64,000 bases of DNA. Origin: Psychrobium sp. MM17-31. Lineage in GTDB: Bacteria > Pseudomonadota > Gammaproteobacteria > Enterobacterales > Psychrobiaceae. The position numbers and the translations under genes are program-made. The stretch spans positions 310,001-374,000 of the forward strand of contig NZ_JAKRGA010000004.1 in assembly GCF_022347785.1 (NCBI RefSeq). Reading direction: 5' to 3'. Each line of letters starts with the position of its first letter. Position 1 is the stretch's first letter. Below are positions 37,731 to 46,369 of the stretch, one piece after another. Under the pieces are notes generated by a model, which saw nothing but the letters and a program-made list of their open reading frames with translations, ran no database searches and was not told the DNA's origin.

Positions 37731-38171
37731 ATGGCTAATCAGCAAACTTATCATTGTAAAATTATCAAAGAAGGTAACTTAACGGCGATTCCCGTACCTT
37801 TTGATCCCAAAGCAGTATTTGGTAAAGTCCGTGCGCCTGTCGTGGTTCAACTTAAGGGTTATGAATATCGCAGTACGATTTCGTCGATGAAAGGTAAGGT
37901 GTTTATTCCGTTTCGCAAGAGTCATGTTGAAGCGTCCGGCGTTGATCTTGATGCCGAGATAGAAATTACCTTGACCTTTGATGATGCGCCGCGCGAGGTT
38001 GAAATTCCGAAAGTGCTGGCAGAGCGTTTAGCGCAGACGGCTAGCGGATTAAGCAAGTGGGATGCACTGAGCTATACCGCTAAAAAGGAATTTGCGATAG
38101 CGATTAACGACGCTAAGAAAGAAGAAACAAAATTGCGCCGGTTAGAAAAAATTGTCGGGCAGTTGAGTTAA
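37731..38171 (+). CDS. DUF1905/YdeI-like small protein
   Basis: The 146-residue product has an N-terminal DUF1905 domain, a small beta barrel (about 1-88, with VPFDPKAVFGKVRAPVVVQL and GKVFIPFRKSHVEASGV), then a YdeI/OmpD-associated helical tail (LSKWDALSYTAKKEFAIAIN followed by DAKKEETKLRRLEKIV). Biochemical function is unknown. Start ATG 37731 follows a weak ribosome site. A strong bidirectional terminator follows. Confidence 0.85.
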   Translation: MANQQTYHCKIIKEGNLTAIPVPFDPKAVFGKVRAPVVVQLKGYEYRSTISSMKGKVFIPFRKSHVEASGVDLDAEIEITLTFDDAPREVEIPKVLAERLAQTASGLSKWDALSYTAKKEFAIAINDAKKEETKLRRLEKIVGQLS

Positions 38172-38196
38172 CCCTTACAGCCTAAATTTAGCTTTA

Positions 38197-38230
38197 AAAG
38201 CCAGTGTCGTCATCGACACTGGCTTTGTTA
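38197..38230. terminator. Bidirectional terminator
   Basis: AAAGCCAGTGTCG and CGACACTGGCTTT form a perfect 13-base stem around TCAT. It sits between the convergent genes ending at 38171 and 38243, with T runs on both strands. Confidence 0.85.
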
Positions 38231-38242
38231 TGTTTATGAGAT

Positions 38243-39274
38243 TTAAAACTCATTTTCAGCGATGGTTTCGGCAATTTTGTTTACCAATAAACCAGCGTTG
38301 CCAACATTACTAAAGGCGACAACCATGCCGTCGACTTCTGGCACTAATACGATGATGGTACTAAAGCCGTCGATACCGCCAGAGTGAGTGTAGGTCTTCA
38401 TGCCTTTAGTTTCTGTCACTATCCAGCCAAAACCGTAACCTTGCTGTGGGTAAACTTCTGCAATGTCACTATCTGATAGCAGCGTATGTGACATAACTGC
38501 TTCGCCCCATGCTTCGTAATCGCTGAGATTACTCGATAGCGCACCTGCAGCATAAGGCACCGACATGTTAATGCTATCGGCGCGAGACGATTGCGATGAT
38601 GTTTTGTAACCCAGTGCGTAGTTGTTACCGCTAATTACACTACTACCCATTTCAGTATTTTCCATGCCGAGCGGCATTAGAATATGCGCATTGAGAAAGT
38701 CGAAATAGCTGGTGTTTGAGATACGCTCGATTAACTGCCCCAATAAAAAGTAATTTGAATTGGAGTATTGGAATTGACTGCCTGGGGTAAATTCTAGTGA
38801 TTTATTTTTAAATAAATTGATAAGTTCCGATTGTTGATAGTGTTTGTTTTTGTTTACCAAACTTAGATAGTCGGGAATGCCACTTCTGTGCGTTAACAGC
38901 TGACGAATGGTGATTTGCTTGTTGGGATAGTCGGTTAAGTAAGTTGCCACTGGATCGTCGAAACTATCGATTAAATCTTGCTGTTTTAGCTGCACAACGG
39001 CCAAAGCGGTAAATGCCTTAGTAAGTGATGCAATGCGATATTTGGTATCAACGTCATTGGTGCGTTTAGCGGCTTTATCGGCGTAGCCATAGCCTTTCTT
39101 TAAAATGGTTGTGTCGCCTTTTTTGACTAGCACGCTGCCAATAAAACCATTGTCTAAAACATATTGCTGCGCTGAAACGTATGCATTGGTTTTGATGGGT
39201 TGTTGTTTGTTGCTGCCGCTGCCACCACAGGCGCAGAGCAATAGTGCGAGTGAAATACAAAGTGTGTTTCTCAT
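38243..39274 (-). CDS. Serine hydrolase, beta-lactamase/class C type lipoprotein
   Basis: The 343-residue product starts with a lipoprotein signal (MRNTLCISLALLLCACGG; Cys14 or Cys16 as the lipidation site). The beta-lactamase fold motifs are present: SLTK with Ser83 and Lys86, YSN with Tyr170, and HSGG near residue 310. This is the class C/penicillin-binding-like (Pfam Beta-lactamase) family, which includes esterases, D-aminopeptidases and DD-peptidases; true lactamase activity is not implied. The mature protein probably acts in the periplasm or outer membrane. Confidence 0.88.
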   Translation of the reverse strand: MRNTLCISLALLLCACGGSGSNKQQPIKTNAYVSAQQYVLDNGFIGSVLVKKGDTTILKKGYGYADKAAKRTNDVDTKYRIASLTKAFTALAVVQLKQQDLIDSFDDPVATYLTDYPNKQITIRQLLTHRSGIPDYLSLVNKNKHYQQSELINLFKNKSLEFTPGSQFQYSNSNYFLLGQLIERISNTSYFDFLNAHILMPLGMENTEMGSSVISGNNYALGYKTSSQSSRADSINMSVPYAAGALSSNLSDYEAWGEAVMSHTLLSDSDIAEVYPQQGYGFGWIVTETKGMKTYTHSGGIDGFSTIIVLVPEVDGMVVAFSNVGNAGLLVNKIAETIAENEF

Positions 39275-39390
39275 GATGCTTCCTTGTCTATTGATTAAAG
39301 TGACGACATTGTAGGCAGCATCGATGTGTGATTCAGTTTGAACTCTGTAAGTGATTTGTCAGAATTTGTAAGACGCAGTAAAAATTTATG

Positions 39391-40197
39391 TCAATCGGCG
39401 GCTGGGGTCATAGCTTCTTTAATTTCGTCGCTGGTAAATCCCTTGCGCGATAGATAGGCATAGGCTTTCGATTTTTCTTTAAAGTCTGATAAATCGTAGC
39501 GTTTTTTGGCGAGTTGTTGTTGGCAGCTGTGATAAAAGTCGATGTCGTCAGCCATTTCTAATTGATAGACAATATCTTCAAAATCAGAGACATCGATAAG
39601 CCGTTGTTTGAGCTCGTTTAAAATCAATGTCCGGCCTTTGCCTTTGCGATAGAGCTTGATAATTTCTTGGCTTAAATCAGCTTTATCTGCTTTGATGGCC
39701 AGTTTAGTGCGCAAGCTGTCTTTAGCTGGGTGAGCGGCAATCGCGCGTTCTGTTTGAGCATGGCTAAAGCCGCGACTGGCCATTTGTGAATAGAGTTTTT
39801 CTTTACTGATGCCGTCAAAATTGTCATAGCGCATTTGCAGTCGTTCGATGGCCATTTGCTGGAAATCGACGCTGTCTTGTTCAATAACCCGTTCGATGGC
39901 GGTTTCTATATCTGTGGTGCTAATTCCCCGTTTAGTGAGCTTTTGACCAATGGCGCCTTTGCCAATACCGTTGCTAAAGGCTGATTCACAAAACCTGACG
40001 GCAAACTCTAGATTTGTTTTGAGATATTTATTGTCGATTAGGTGATTCATCACCTCGTCGATCCACGCTTGATTGGTGGTTTTTCTGTTGAGCTTTTTGC
40101 GGATTTCCTCGATGGTGAAATCTTGCTGATTGAGATGCCAATATGCGCTATTAAACACTTGGTCGATGGTTTTAGCTTGTTTGAGAGGCTGTTGCAT
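39391..40197 (-). CDS. recX: RecX-like regulatory protein, long form
   Basis: RecX binds and restrains RecA filaments. The 268-residue product consists of repeated three-helix units: FTIEEIRKKLNRKTTNQAWI, GKGAIGQKLTKRGISTTDIE, SKEKLYSQMASRGFSHAQTE, GRTLILNELKQRLID and KAYAYLSRKGFTSDEIKEAM, all with the (A/G)-x-x-x-L-x-x-(K/R)-G-(I/F)-(S/T) pattern of RecX. E. coli RecX is 166 residues, whereas the B. subtilis type is about 264, so this is long-form. It is not beside recA in this window. The family call is good; the direct role in RecA control is inferred. Confidence 0.75.
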   Translation of the reverse strand: MQQPLKQAKTIDQVFNSAYWHLNQQDFTIEEIRKKLNRKTTNQAWIDEVMNHLIDNKYLKTNLEFAVRFCESAFSNGIGKGAIGQKLTKRGISTTDIETAIERVIEQDSVDFQQMAIERLQMRYDNFDGISKEKLYSQMASRGFSHAQTERAIAAHPAKDSLRTKLAIKADKADLSQEIIKLYRKGKGRTLILNELKQRLIDVSDFEDIVYQLEMADDIDFYHSCQQQLAKKRYDLSDFKEKSKAYAYLSRKGFTSDEIKEAMTPAAD

Positions 40198-40491
40198 GGC
40201 GGGTAACTGCTGATCGTGATAAGCAATTAGTGTAGCAGAGGTTATGCCTCAAAATAACTAAGCTCGTCGTAATAACGAGCTGTTATAACCTGAACTCGGG
40301 ATAACAAACGCCTTTCTGAAAGCCCTTTTCACCGCTATCTGTGTTAAATCTGCTTGCAATAGGCTAGCTATTGACGCGCAGATTTGCCTTGCTATCGAAG
40401 AAAATGACTAATCAGAAAGAATATATAAATAACTTATTGATGTTGTCGTATCTGATATCGTCTCTTAACCCAAGCTCAGGTTATCAAATTT
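40198..40491. other. Intergenic region without recognised features
   Basis: This 294-base gap between two leftward genes contains imperfect short inverted repeats but no ORF or RNA that I can support. It should hold the recX promoter. Confidence 0.3.
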
Positions 40492-41703
40492 TTAATCGAC
40501 GTTAATTTTCTCGATGCCATCCATGAGATTTATCGGCTTCTCGGTACTGTCATCTAACATAAAGTTGAGCTGGACATAAACGTCTTCTGCGCCAGTAACG
40601 CTTGGCTTGTATTTCCATTGTTTTAGGGCGCGGCGACTTTCTTTGTTAAATATGCCTGCTGGAACGGCTTTGACCACCGACACATTCATCACGTTGCCCG
40701 CAGGCATAATGTCGTATTTTAAAACCACTGAGCCGACAATGCCTTCTTCAGCCGCTTTAATAGGATAACGAGGCTCAATACGAATTTCAGGCGCGATAAT
40801 TTTGCTGTCATTGGCTGGTAGTGGCGGCTTAGCCACGGTAATACCAGCGGTAAATGTGGCAGCGAGTAGCGCGACCGTGAGTTGCGCTTTTTTACTCACG
40901 CTGTTGTGATTTTTCAACATATCAATTCGTTTAAACATAATATTCCTTTGGGTGTAGTGAGAATCTATACAAAGTTTGTGATGGGCACTTTGCGCGCAGT
41001 TAACCAGTGCCTTGGAGTATTCCAAGCGATCGTTAGTCGATTTACGCTGCAAAACGCTGGCGTCACAGGCGATTTCTTGGCTCTTGCGAAACGCGCGATA
41101 ACCTAGCCATGCCAGCGGGTTAAACCAAAACATGCTCAAGCCAGTCACTGCAACCGCATTGACTAAATTGTCTTTGCGGTGAAAGTGACAAAGTTCGTGC
41201 TGTAAAATTAGCTGTTGTTGCTGCGCGCTGTATAGCTGATGGAAGTTGTGGGGCAATACTAATTTAGGCGCAAATATACCTACTAGCATTGGGCCTGAAA
41301 CTTCGCTGCTGCCATAGACACTAAGAGACTTGGGCAATGTTACTGAAAGTGTATTGCGATCAAATTCGACTAAACCGCGTTGAAAGCGATTTGTTACTGT
41401 CGAATAAATACTGATAGCTGCCACAACCAGAGCACCACTTAGCCACACCACCTGCCAAGATACTAACTCGCCAACATGGGCGCCTTGATTGTTTAAGGTG
41501 ACAATATAACGGCTAATCTCACTGCTGTTGCCTACGGAAATATGTTGGGAAATGCTGTTGATAAACAAGACTGTTGGGATCATTAACCACAGCGTGTAGC
41601 TCATTCTGCCACCGAGATATTTACTGGTGTGTCGCTCGTTGAGCAATAACAAAATAACTATCAGACTAAATAGCCACTGCTGCGATAAGATCCAACTAGC
41701 CAT
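40492..41703 (-). CDS. BlaR1/M56 peptidase sensor with TonB-like C-terminus
   Basis: Start ATG 41703 is chosen over an upstream ATG at 41766 because it begins MASWILSQQWLFSLIVILLL, a proper first membrane helix, and overlaps the blaI stop by 8 bases. The 403-residue product has several membrane helices, a cytoplasmic M56 metalloprotease domain with HELCH (residues 169-173), and a C-terminal TonB-like domain (RYPIKAAEEGIVGSVVLKYD, SRRALKQWKYKP). M56 sensors cleave their partner repressor when a ligand is sensed. TonB-like tails replace the penicillin-binding sensor of classic BlaR1, so the signal may be envelope-related rather than beta-lactam. Confidence 0.88.
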   Translation of the reverse strand: MASWILSQQWLFSLIVILLLLNERHTSKYLGGRMSYTLWLMIPTVLFINSISQHISVGNSSEISRYIVTLNNQGAHVGELVSWQVVWLSGALVVAAISIYSTVTNRFQRGLVEFDRNTLSVTLPKSLSVYGSSEVSGPMLVGIFAPKLVLPHNFHQLYSAQQQQLILQHELCHFHRKDNLVNAVAVTGLSMFWFNPLAWLGYRAFRKSQEIACDASVLQRKSTNDRLEYSKALVNCAQSAHHKLCIDSHYTQRNIMFKRIDMLKNHNSVSKKAQLTVALLAATFTAGITVAKPPLPANDSKIIAPEIRIEPRYPIKAAEEGIVGSVVLKYDIMPAGNVMNVSVVKAVPAGIFNKESRRALKQWKYKPSVTGAEDVYVQLNFMLDDSTEKPINLMDGIEKINVD

Positions 41704-42070
41704 TGTCTTTCTCCCATTGATTAATGAGGGCTTTGAGTTCATCGATGTCGTCTTTCGACAACTCATCGCTTTTCACAAAGTGAGAAACTAACGGACTCAA
41801 ACGGCCGCTAAACATGCGCTCTAGCAGGCTTTTACTTTCTTTGTAGGTGTATTCTTCGCGGGCAAATAGCGGTGAATAAAAATAACTGCGCTGGACTTTT
41901 TCAAAGCTGATAGCTTCTTTCTTGACCATGCGATTGAGTAGCGTTTTAACGGTTTTTTCATGCCAAGGTTTTTGCTCATTTAAACGCTCAATGATCTGTT
42001 GGGCGCTTGCGGGGTGCTCTTGCCATATGGCTTCGAGTACCTCGAATTCTGTTTTACTGATTTCTGTCAT
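41696..42070 (-). CDS. BlaI/MecI family transcriptional repressor
   Basis: The 124-residue product is a winged-helix repressor of the BlaI/Penicillinase_R family: KTEFEVLEAIWQEHPASAQQ, then EKTVKTLLNRMVKKEAISFE as the recognition region, and a C-terminal dimerisation part with LVSHFVKSDELSKDDIDEL. It is co-transcribed with the M56 protease that should inactivate it. Two TACA-N2-TGTA-like operators lie 46 and 68 bases upstream, supporting autoregulation. Confidence 0.92.
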   Translation of the reverse strand: MTEISKTEFEVLEAIWQEHPASAQQIIERLNEQKPWHEKTVKTLLNRMVKKEAISFEKVQRSYFYSPLFAREEYTYKESKSLLERMFSGRLSPLVSHFVKSDELSKDDIDELKALINQWEKDNG

Positions 42071-42115
42071 CCGGATGTTTCTCTACAGTTAATGTCAGTG
42101 GTTAAGAGGATTGAT

Positions 42116-42147
42116 TACAATTGTAGTTTATAAGTATTACGCTTGTA
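42116..42147. promoter_or_regulatory. Paired BlaI-type operators
   Basis: TACAATTGTA at 42116-42125 matches the BlaI/MecI core TACA-N2-TGTA exactly, and TACGCTTGTA at 42138-42147 matches with one mismatch. Their starts are 22 bases apart, two helical turns, which suits cooperative dimers. They lie between the blaI operon and the divergent PH-domain gene, so could regulate both. Confidence 0.65.
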
Positions 42148-42209
42148 ATTTTGTTTTGCAACCGTTTTTTAGGTAGGGTGTCATTTCACAATTAAATCAA
42201 AGGATTAAA

Positions 42210-42578
42210 ATGATAGACTTTAACAACAAGGGATTTTTCAAATTAAAAAGCAACCCAGAATATGCTGAAAAGGTTAGCGAACTATTGCTAGACGGTGAGC
42301 AAATTGTCGATGCGTATAAATCGATGCGCGATGGCGTGGTGTTCACTAATAAACGTATCATAGCGGTGAACGTTCAAGGGCTCACGGGCAGTAAGAAAGA
42401 CTTTACGTCATTACCCTACAAGAACATTGTTGCTTATTCGGTAGAAACTGCTGGTACTTTTGATCTCGACAGTGAATTAGAGGTGTATTTTTCTGAAGTA
42501 GGCGCGGTTAAATTTGAGTTTTCTGGCCAAACTAAGATCTTGGAGATTTCAAAGATTATCGCTGAGTTTTTGTTGTAA
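42210..42578 (+). CDS. Bacterial PH-domain protein
   Basis: The 122-residue product is a single bacterial pleckstrin-homology-like domain: LLDGEQIVDAYKSMRDGVVF followed by TNKRIIAVNVQGLTG, SLPYKNIVAYSVETAGTFDL and VKFEFSGQTKILEISKIIA. It is close to the PH-domain (DUF1696/bPH) proteins of many bacteria. It is cytosolic, with AAAGGA before the ATG. Function is unknown. It is divergent from blaI, with the operators in between. Confidence 0.85.
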   Translation: MIDFNNKGFFKLKSNPEYAEKVSELLLDGEQIVDAYKSMRDGVVFTNKRIIAVNVQGLTGSKKDFTSLPYKNIVAYSVETAGTFDLDSELEVYFSEVGAVKFEFSGQTKILEISKIIAEFLL

Positions 42579-42736
42579 CTGCTGTTGCGAAATATGCGCA
42601 GACCTAATGCCACTAAAATTTCAAACACATGTTGATGTTAAACAGGCTAATAAGGTAAATTAGCTCTCTTATAAAGTGCTATGGATATCCTTTTATTTCA
42701 TAGTGATAGTCAATATTTTGAGGGGGCTGTTTTAAT

Positions 42737-43780
42737 ATGGAAGTTCGCTTTATTAAGCTTACGTCTGTTCTTATCGCTATTGCATTGCTTGGCGCTTGTA
42801 GCTCAACCCGCGATAGAAGTAATGCAAACCAGCCAACTGAATCAAATCAATCGCAGTCTGTTAATGCGCCAACGCAAGTCGCGCAACGCGATCCTTTCGC
42901 TTTTGAAAAGCAAGAGCTTAATCAAACGCAATTACTTGAAAATAAATCCGTTAAGCTGGCAGTCAGCAAAAATAAAGTTAAATCCAGCCACGTTAATCAG
43001 GCGATGTCTCTCACTAAAGATAAAGTGAAAATGACGCGATACACCTTTGGGCTCAACAATCCTATTTATGTTGCCGATTTTAAGAACGCGCTGCTCTTTG
43101 ATCACAATAAATCTGTGATTAACCGCCAAGATGTTGGAGCCTTGCGCAGTTTTGCTCGCGTTTATGATTCGCAGGCGTTTGGTAAATATTTGTATGTCGT
43201 GGGACACACAGATTCAGATGGCAGTGAAAATTACAATTATAGTTTGAGCACAAGACGCGCTCAGGCGGTTGTAGATACCTTGATTGCCGGTGGTATTTCT
43301 TCGAAGAAACTCAAAGTGATTCCCGCTGGCGAGCACATGCCAAAGGCATCGAATAAGACTCGTCGTGGCAAGCAAATTAATCGCCGTGTGGAAGTGATTT
43401 CGTCGGATAGTCGCGCGTTAATTGAATCGTATTTGAGGCAAATTAAGTGTCCGAGTAACGAGCAATGTCGTCGTAAGTTGTTAAATATTTACGATGTGCG
43501 AGTGGTGAACCGTGAAGCGGAATTAGATCTTAATAAGGTGTCTCATATTGCGACCTTTTCGCCGGAAATCAATAAACTATCTGAGCTACACCAAGCCTTA
43601 TTATCAGGCTCAATAGCGCAAGAAAAGAAACTGCTGAATATTAACGACCAACGAAAGTTAATGGAGATGGGACACTCTAAACGTAGTTTCAGCATTAAAC
43701 GCCAAATTCGCCCTGTGCTGCGTCTTATTCAAGATAAGCGCAAGGGATTTACCATTCCCAGTGGATACATCATTAAATAA
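42737..43780 (+). CDS. OmpA-family lipoprotein, first gene of three-gene operon
   Basis: The 347-residue product has a lipoprotein signal (VLIAIALLGACSS, Cys near residue 21) and a peptidoglycan-binding OmpA domain (about 110-225): NALLFDHNKSVINRQDVGAL, VVGHTDSDGSENYNYSLSTR and RRVEV. These are the Asp/Arg residues that bind diaminopimelate. Unusually, about 120 residues follow the OmpA domain, including CPSNEQCRRKLL, with a Cys pair. It would tether outer membrane to cell wall. It is followed after 18 bases by a coiled-coil membrane protein and a secreted protein, in one apparent operon. Confidence 0.85.
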   Translation: MEVRFIKLTSVLIAIALLGACSSTRDRSNANQPTESNQSQSVNAPTQVAQRDPFAFEKQELNQTQLLENKSVKLAVSKNKVKSSHVNQAMSLTKDKVKMTRYTFGLNNPIYVADFKNALLFDHNKSVINRQDVGALRSFARVYDSQAFGKYLYVVGHTDSDGSENYNYSLSTRRAQAVVDTLIAGGISSKKLKVIPAGEHMPKASNKTRRGKQINRRVEVISSDSRALIESYLRQIKCPSNEQCRRKLLNIYDVRVVNREAELDLNKVSHIATFSPEINKLSELHQALLSGSIAQEKKLLNINDQRKLMEMGHSKRSFSIKRQIRPVLRLIQDKRKGFTIPSGYIIK

Positions 43781-43798
43781 AAATTAAAAAGGACCCTT

Positions 43799-45112
43799 AT
43801 GGAAGACTTAAAGCGTTCAATAGAAAAACTCATTAATGAGTCGCCTGTTGACGAAGCAACTAAGCATCACGATAAGACTCATATCGCTCAGTTGGTTCAA
43901 GAAGATGTTGAAGAAGCTAAAACGTCGGGCGTTTTACACACGGACAAAAATTATCGCACCCACCGTATTGAAGAAGCCGCTATCGGCAGCATCAAGGAGC
44001 GTATCGGACGTTGGGCTAACAAGCGTAATGATGTTGTTTTACAGGCTAAGGGAATGATTGCCAAGCAATCGAACTCCGAGCTAGACATTAAAAAGCGTCA
44101 ACTTATTGAAGAAATGGAAGACGCTAAGGCGAAGGCTACAGACACCTATATTCGCGACAATAACTATTCAGATTTAAAAGCGAATTTCGAAGGAACTAAA
44201 CGTCGTTATGAAGACATGCGCGCCGAACTCGGTGGTAAGCCGCCTGTGGCTAGTCGCATGTGGTTGTACATTATCGCAATTTTATTTATTGGCTGTATTG
44301 AGTGGTTTGTTAACTACTCAACCTTTAGTTTTAAATATCCACCGGGTATTGCATTTGGCGCGACAATTATTGTGGCACTGTCGATTGCTACAGCATCACA
44401 TTTTCACGGTGGGTTACTCAAGCAGCGCCTGGCATTATTTGCGAATCACCGCACGAAAGCCGAAAAGCGCCAAGTTATTATTAAGCAATGTGTGTTTTCA
44501 TTATTGCTGGTGTTTGCGCTCGTGCTTGTGACTTACACGCGTTACGATATTTTACTGGCCAACACCCTTGATGCTGGTGGTGTTACGCTACCGGGGCAAG
44601 AAGAAGAAACTGAGTCTATTGCCGGTGTTTTAACACAGTTTGTATTACTGAATTTATTAGTGTGGATTGTCGGTATGGCAATTTCGTACTTTATTCACGA
44701 TCCGCGCCCTGACTATCAAGAAGCGCTTAAAGACTACGAAAAAGCCAAAGGAAAATTCCACAAGGCTGATACTGGTTTACAAGAAGAAGTAGAGCGTATT
44801 GGCAATGAGTTTGAAGATAAGCTTAAGCGATTAACTAATTCGTTAAACTCGCATCAGCAAGACATTAAAGAGCTTAATACTGAGTTAGAGCGTTTAGCGT
44901 CCAAAGAAACGAGTTTGATTTCTCAAGCTACCCATTCCATCAATAATATGTTGGAAAAACACCATGCAATGCTAGTTACCGAATTTAATAGCAACGGATT
45001 ACAGCAAACTACTGTTGGTCCAGATGCGTTATCGGTTGACGATTACAAAAAACTCAACATTTCAGTAGACGCTGAATTTATTCGCAGAACACTTGCTTTA
45101 GAGGTTATTTAA
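43799..45112 (+). CDS. Coiled-coil polytopic membrane protein, unknown
   Basis: I do not recognise this 437-residue protein. An N-terminal cytoplasmic-like region (about 1-150) is rich in Lys/Glu heptads. Four membrane segments follow: about 153-172 (WLYIIAILFIGCIEWFV), 183-201, 227-246 and 273-294 (LNLLVWIVGMAISYFIH). A long coiled coil (about 300-385) then leads to a short C-terminal end. It reads as a scaffold or gated assembly protein. It has a GGACCC-type weak ribosome site 18 bases after the OmpA gene and is followed by the secreted gene after 1 base, so the three are surely co-expressed. A motor or channel role is speculative. Confidence 0.75.
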   Translation: MEDLKRSIEKLINESPVDEATKHHDKTHIAQLVQEDVEEAKTSGVLHTDKNYRTHRIEEAAIGSIKERIGRWANKRNDVVLQAKGMIAKQSNSELDIKKRQLIEEMEDAKAKATDTYIRDNNYSDLKANFEGTKRRYEDMRAELGGKPPVASRMWLYIIAILFIGCIEWFVNYSTFSFKYPPGIAFGATIIVALSIATASHFHGGLLKQRLALFANHRTKAEKRQVIIKQCVFSLLLVFALVLVTYTRYDILLANTLDAGGVTLPGQEEETESIAGVLTQFVLLNLLVWIVGMAISYFIHDPRPDYQEALKDYEKAKGKFHKADTGLQEEVERIGNEFEDKLKRLTNSLNSHQQDIKELNTELERLASKETSLISQATHSINNMLEKHHAMLVTEFNSNGLQQTTVGPDALSVDDYKKLNISVDAEFIRRTLALEVI

Positions 45113-45113
45113 A

Positions 45114-46265
45114 ATGTTTAAGAAAATGATCATTGCTGCTGCGTTATTTCCGGCGTTAGCATCAGCCAATACCTTGTTAAAAACGACAAATCTCGATAAG
45201 TATTGTCAAACAAATCCAGGCGATCGCCAAACTGTTATCTATTTGGATCAAAACATTATCGCCTCTAAAGATCCTAACTGGTACAAAGACATTGTTAACA
45301 AAGTTGAATATCGCCCCGGTGAAAAAATTCAGTTTGTTAATATTAACAATGGTGGCTCGACCGTAGAGCTAATTTGGGAAACCTGTCATCCGTCGTATAC
45401 CGCAGAGCAATACAAAAAAGCACGCGCTAACGAAGGCATGGGCTCTATTTTTATGGGTGGCATTGACGATACGCTAAAAGAAGATAAGAAGTTCTTTAAA
45501 AAGCAATTTATGCGTGCGTTGGCTCATCCACTACAAAAAACACGTCACGAAATGGCACCCTCATATAGCAAGGCTGATTTTCCACGTAAGAAGTTAGTTG
45601 AAGCTATTTATTATGATGCCAAGCGTCTTGATGTCGATGATGTGTTTAGTCGCGTTATTGTGTTTTCAGACATGATCGAAAATAGCGAGTTGTTTAATCT
45701 GACTAATTTCGACCCAATGAAAGCGGCTCAGAGCGTTGCCAAGCGTTACCCTATGTTTTTAAATTACGCTAACTTCCAGATCTACGGCATTAATTACACT
45801 AACTCAGAGACTAAGATTAACGAGAATATTCGCGACTTTTGGAAGCAATATCTGTTGTTATCTGGTGCCTACGTTGAGCAATATGGTGCGCAGCTGGCAG
45901 TAGAGGAAGACTCAAAGGCGTGGCAATTTGCTAAATACAAAGGTCATGTCACTGTGGGGAATGTGAAAGGTGCATCAGAATTTAGATTTGTAATTGGTGA
46001 TGATAACAAGCTGCGTCATGGCTGGTTAGAAATTGCAGATCTTTATTTACCTGTGACAGGTGAGATCAGCTGTTCAGGTCAAAATTGTAGTATTGATGCT
46101 GAGATCTTAGCCTCGTCAAACAAAGATGCCTTTAGAAAGAAAGATGTGTTGCGTGTTAAAGGCACTAACTCAAAATATAAGGGTTACGTTGGCGGTAAAG
46201 ATGAGTCGGTTATTGATGCGCAGGGAAATACCTATCAGCATCCAATTTCACTGACTCGATTCTAA
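45114..46265 (+). CDS. Secreted protein of three-gene envelope operon, unknown
   Basis: I do not recognise this 383-residue protein. It has a signal peptide (MFKKMIIAAALFPALASA). Two alternating hydrophobic strands (TVIYLDQNIIA and RVIVFSDMIENSELF), with helices between, recall a Rossmann-like/von Willebrand A fold, but the MIDAS DxSxS motif is not seen. The C-terminal part (about 275-383) looks like a beta-rich domain: HGWLEIADLYLPVTGEISCS, with Cys pair CSGQNC. It starts 1 base after the preceding stop, indicating tight coupling, and a terminator follows at 46295. A periplasmic partner of the OmpA lipoprotein is the simplest idea. Confidence 0.75.
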   Translation: MFKKMIIAAALFPALASANTLLKTTNLDKYCQTNPGDRQTVIYLDQNIIASKDPNWYKDIVNKVEYRPGEKIQFVNINNGGSTVELIWETCHPSYTAEQYKKARANEGMGSIFMGGIDDTLKEDKKFFKKQFMRALAHPLQKTRHEMAPSYSKADFPRKKLVEAIYYDAKRLDVDDVFSRVIVFSDMIENSELFNLTNFDPMKAAQSVAKRYPMFLNYANFQIYGINYTNSETKINENIRDFWKQYLLLSGAYVEQYGAQLAVEEDSKAWQFAKYKGHVTVGNVKGASEFRFVIGDDNKLRHGWLEIADLYLPVTGEISCSGQNCSIDAEILASSNKDAFRKKDVLRVKGTNSKYKGYVGGKDESVIDAQGNTYQHPISLTRF

Positions 46266-46294
46266 TCGATCGCTCATTTAATGCATTAAAGAAT

Positions 46295-46326
46295 GGCCAT
46301 ATCGTTTTGATATGGCCTATTTTTTG
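46295..46326 (+). terminator. Terminator of the three-gene operon
   Basis: GGCCATATC and GATATGGCC form a nine-base stem around GTTTT, followed by TATTTTTTG. Confidence 0.85.
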
Positions 46327-46369
46327 ACTAGTATTAATAAGGATTTATCGGATCACCAAGGAAGATATT

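Noticed and set aside
38243-39274. Beta-lactam resistance gene
   Set aside because: The SxxK-YxN-HxG motifs define a broad serine hydrolase family; nothing here shows a true beta-lactamase, and BlaI/BlaR1 is 2.4 kb away in a separate unit.
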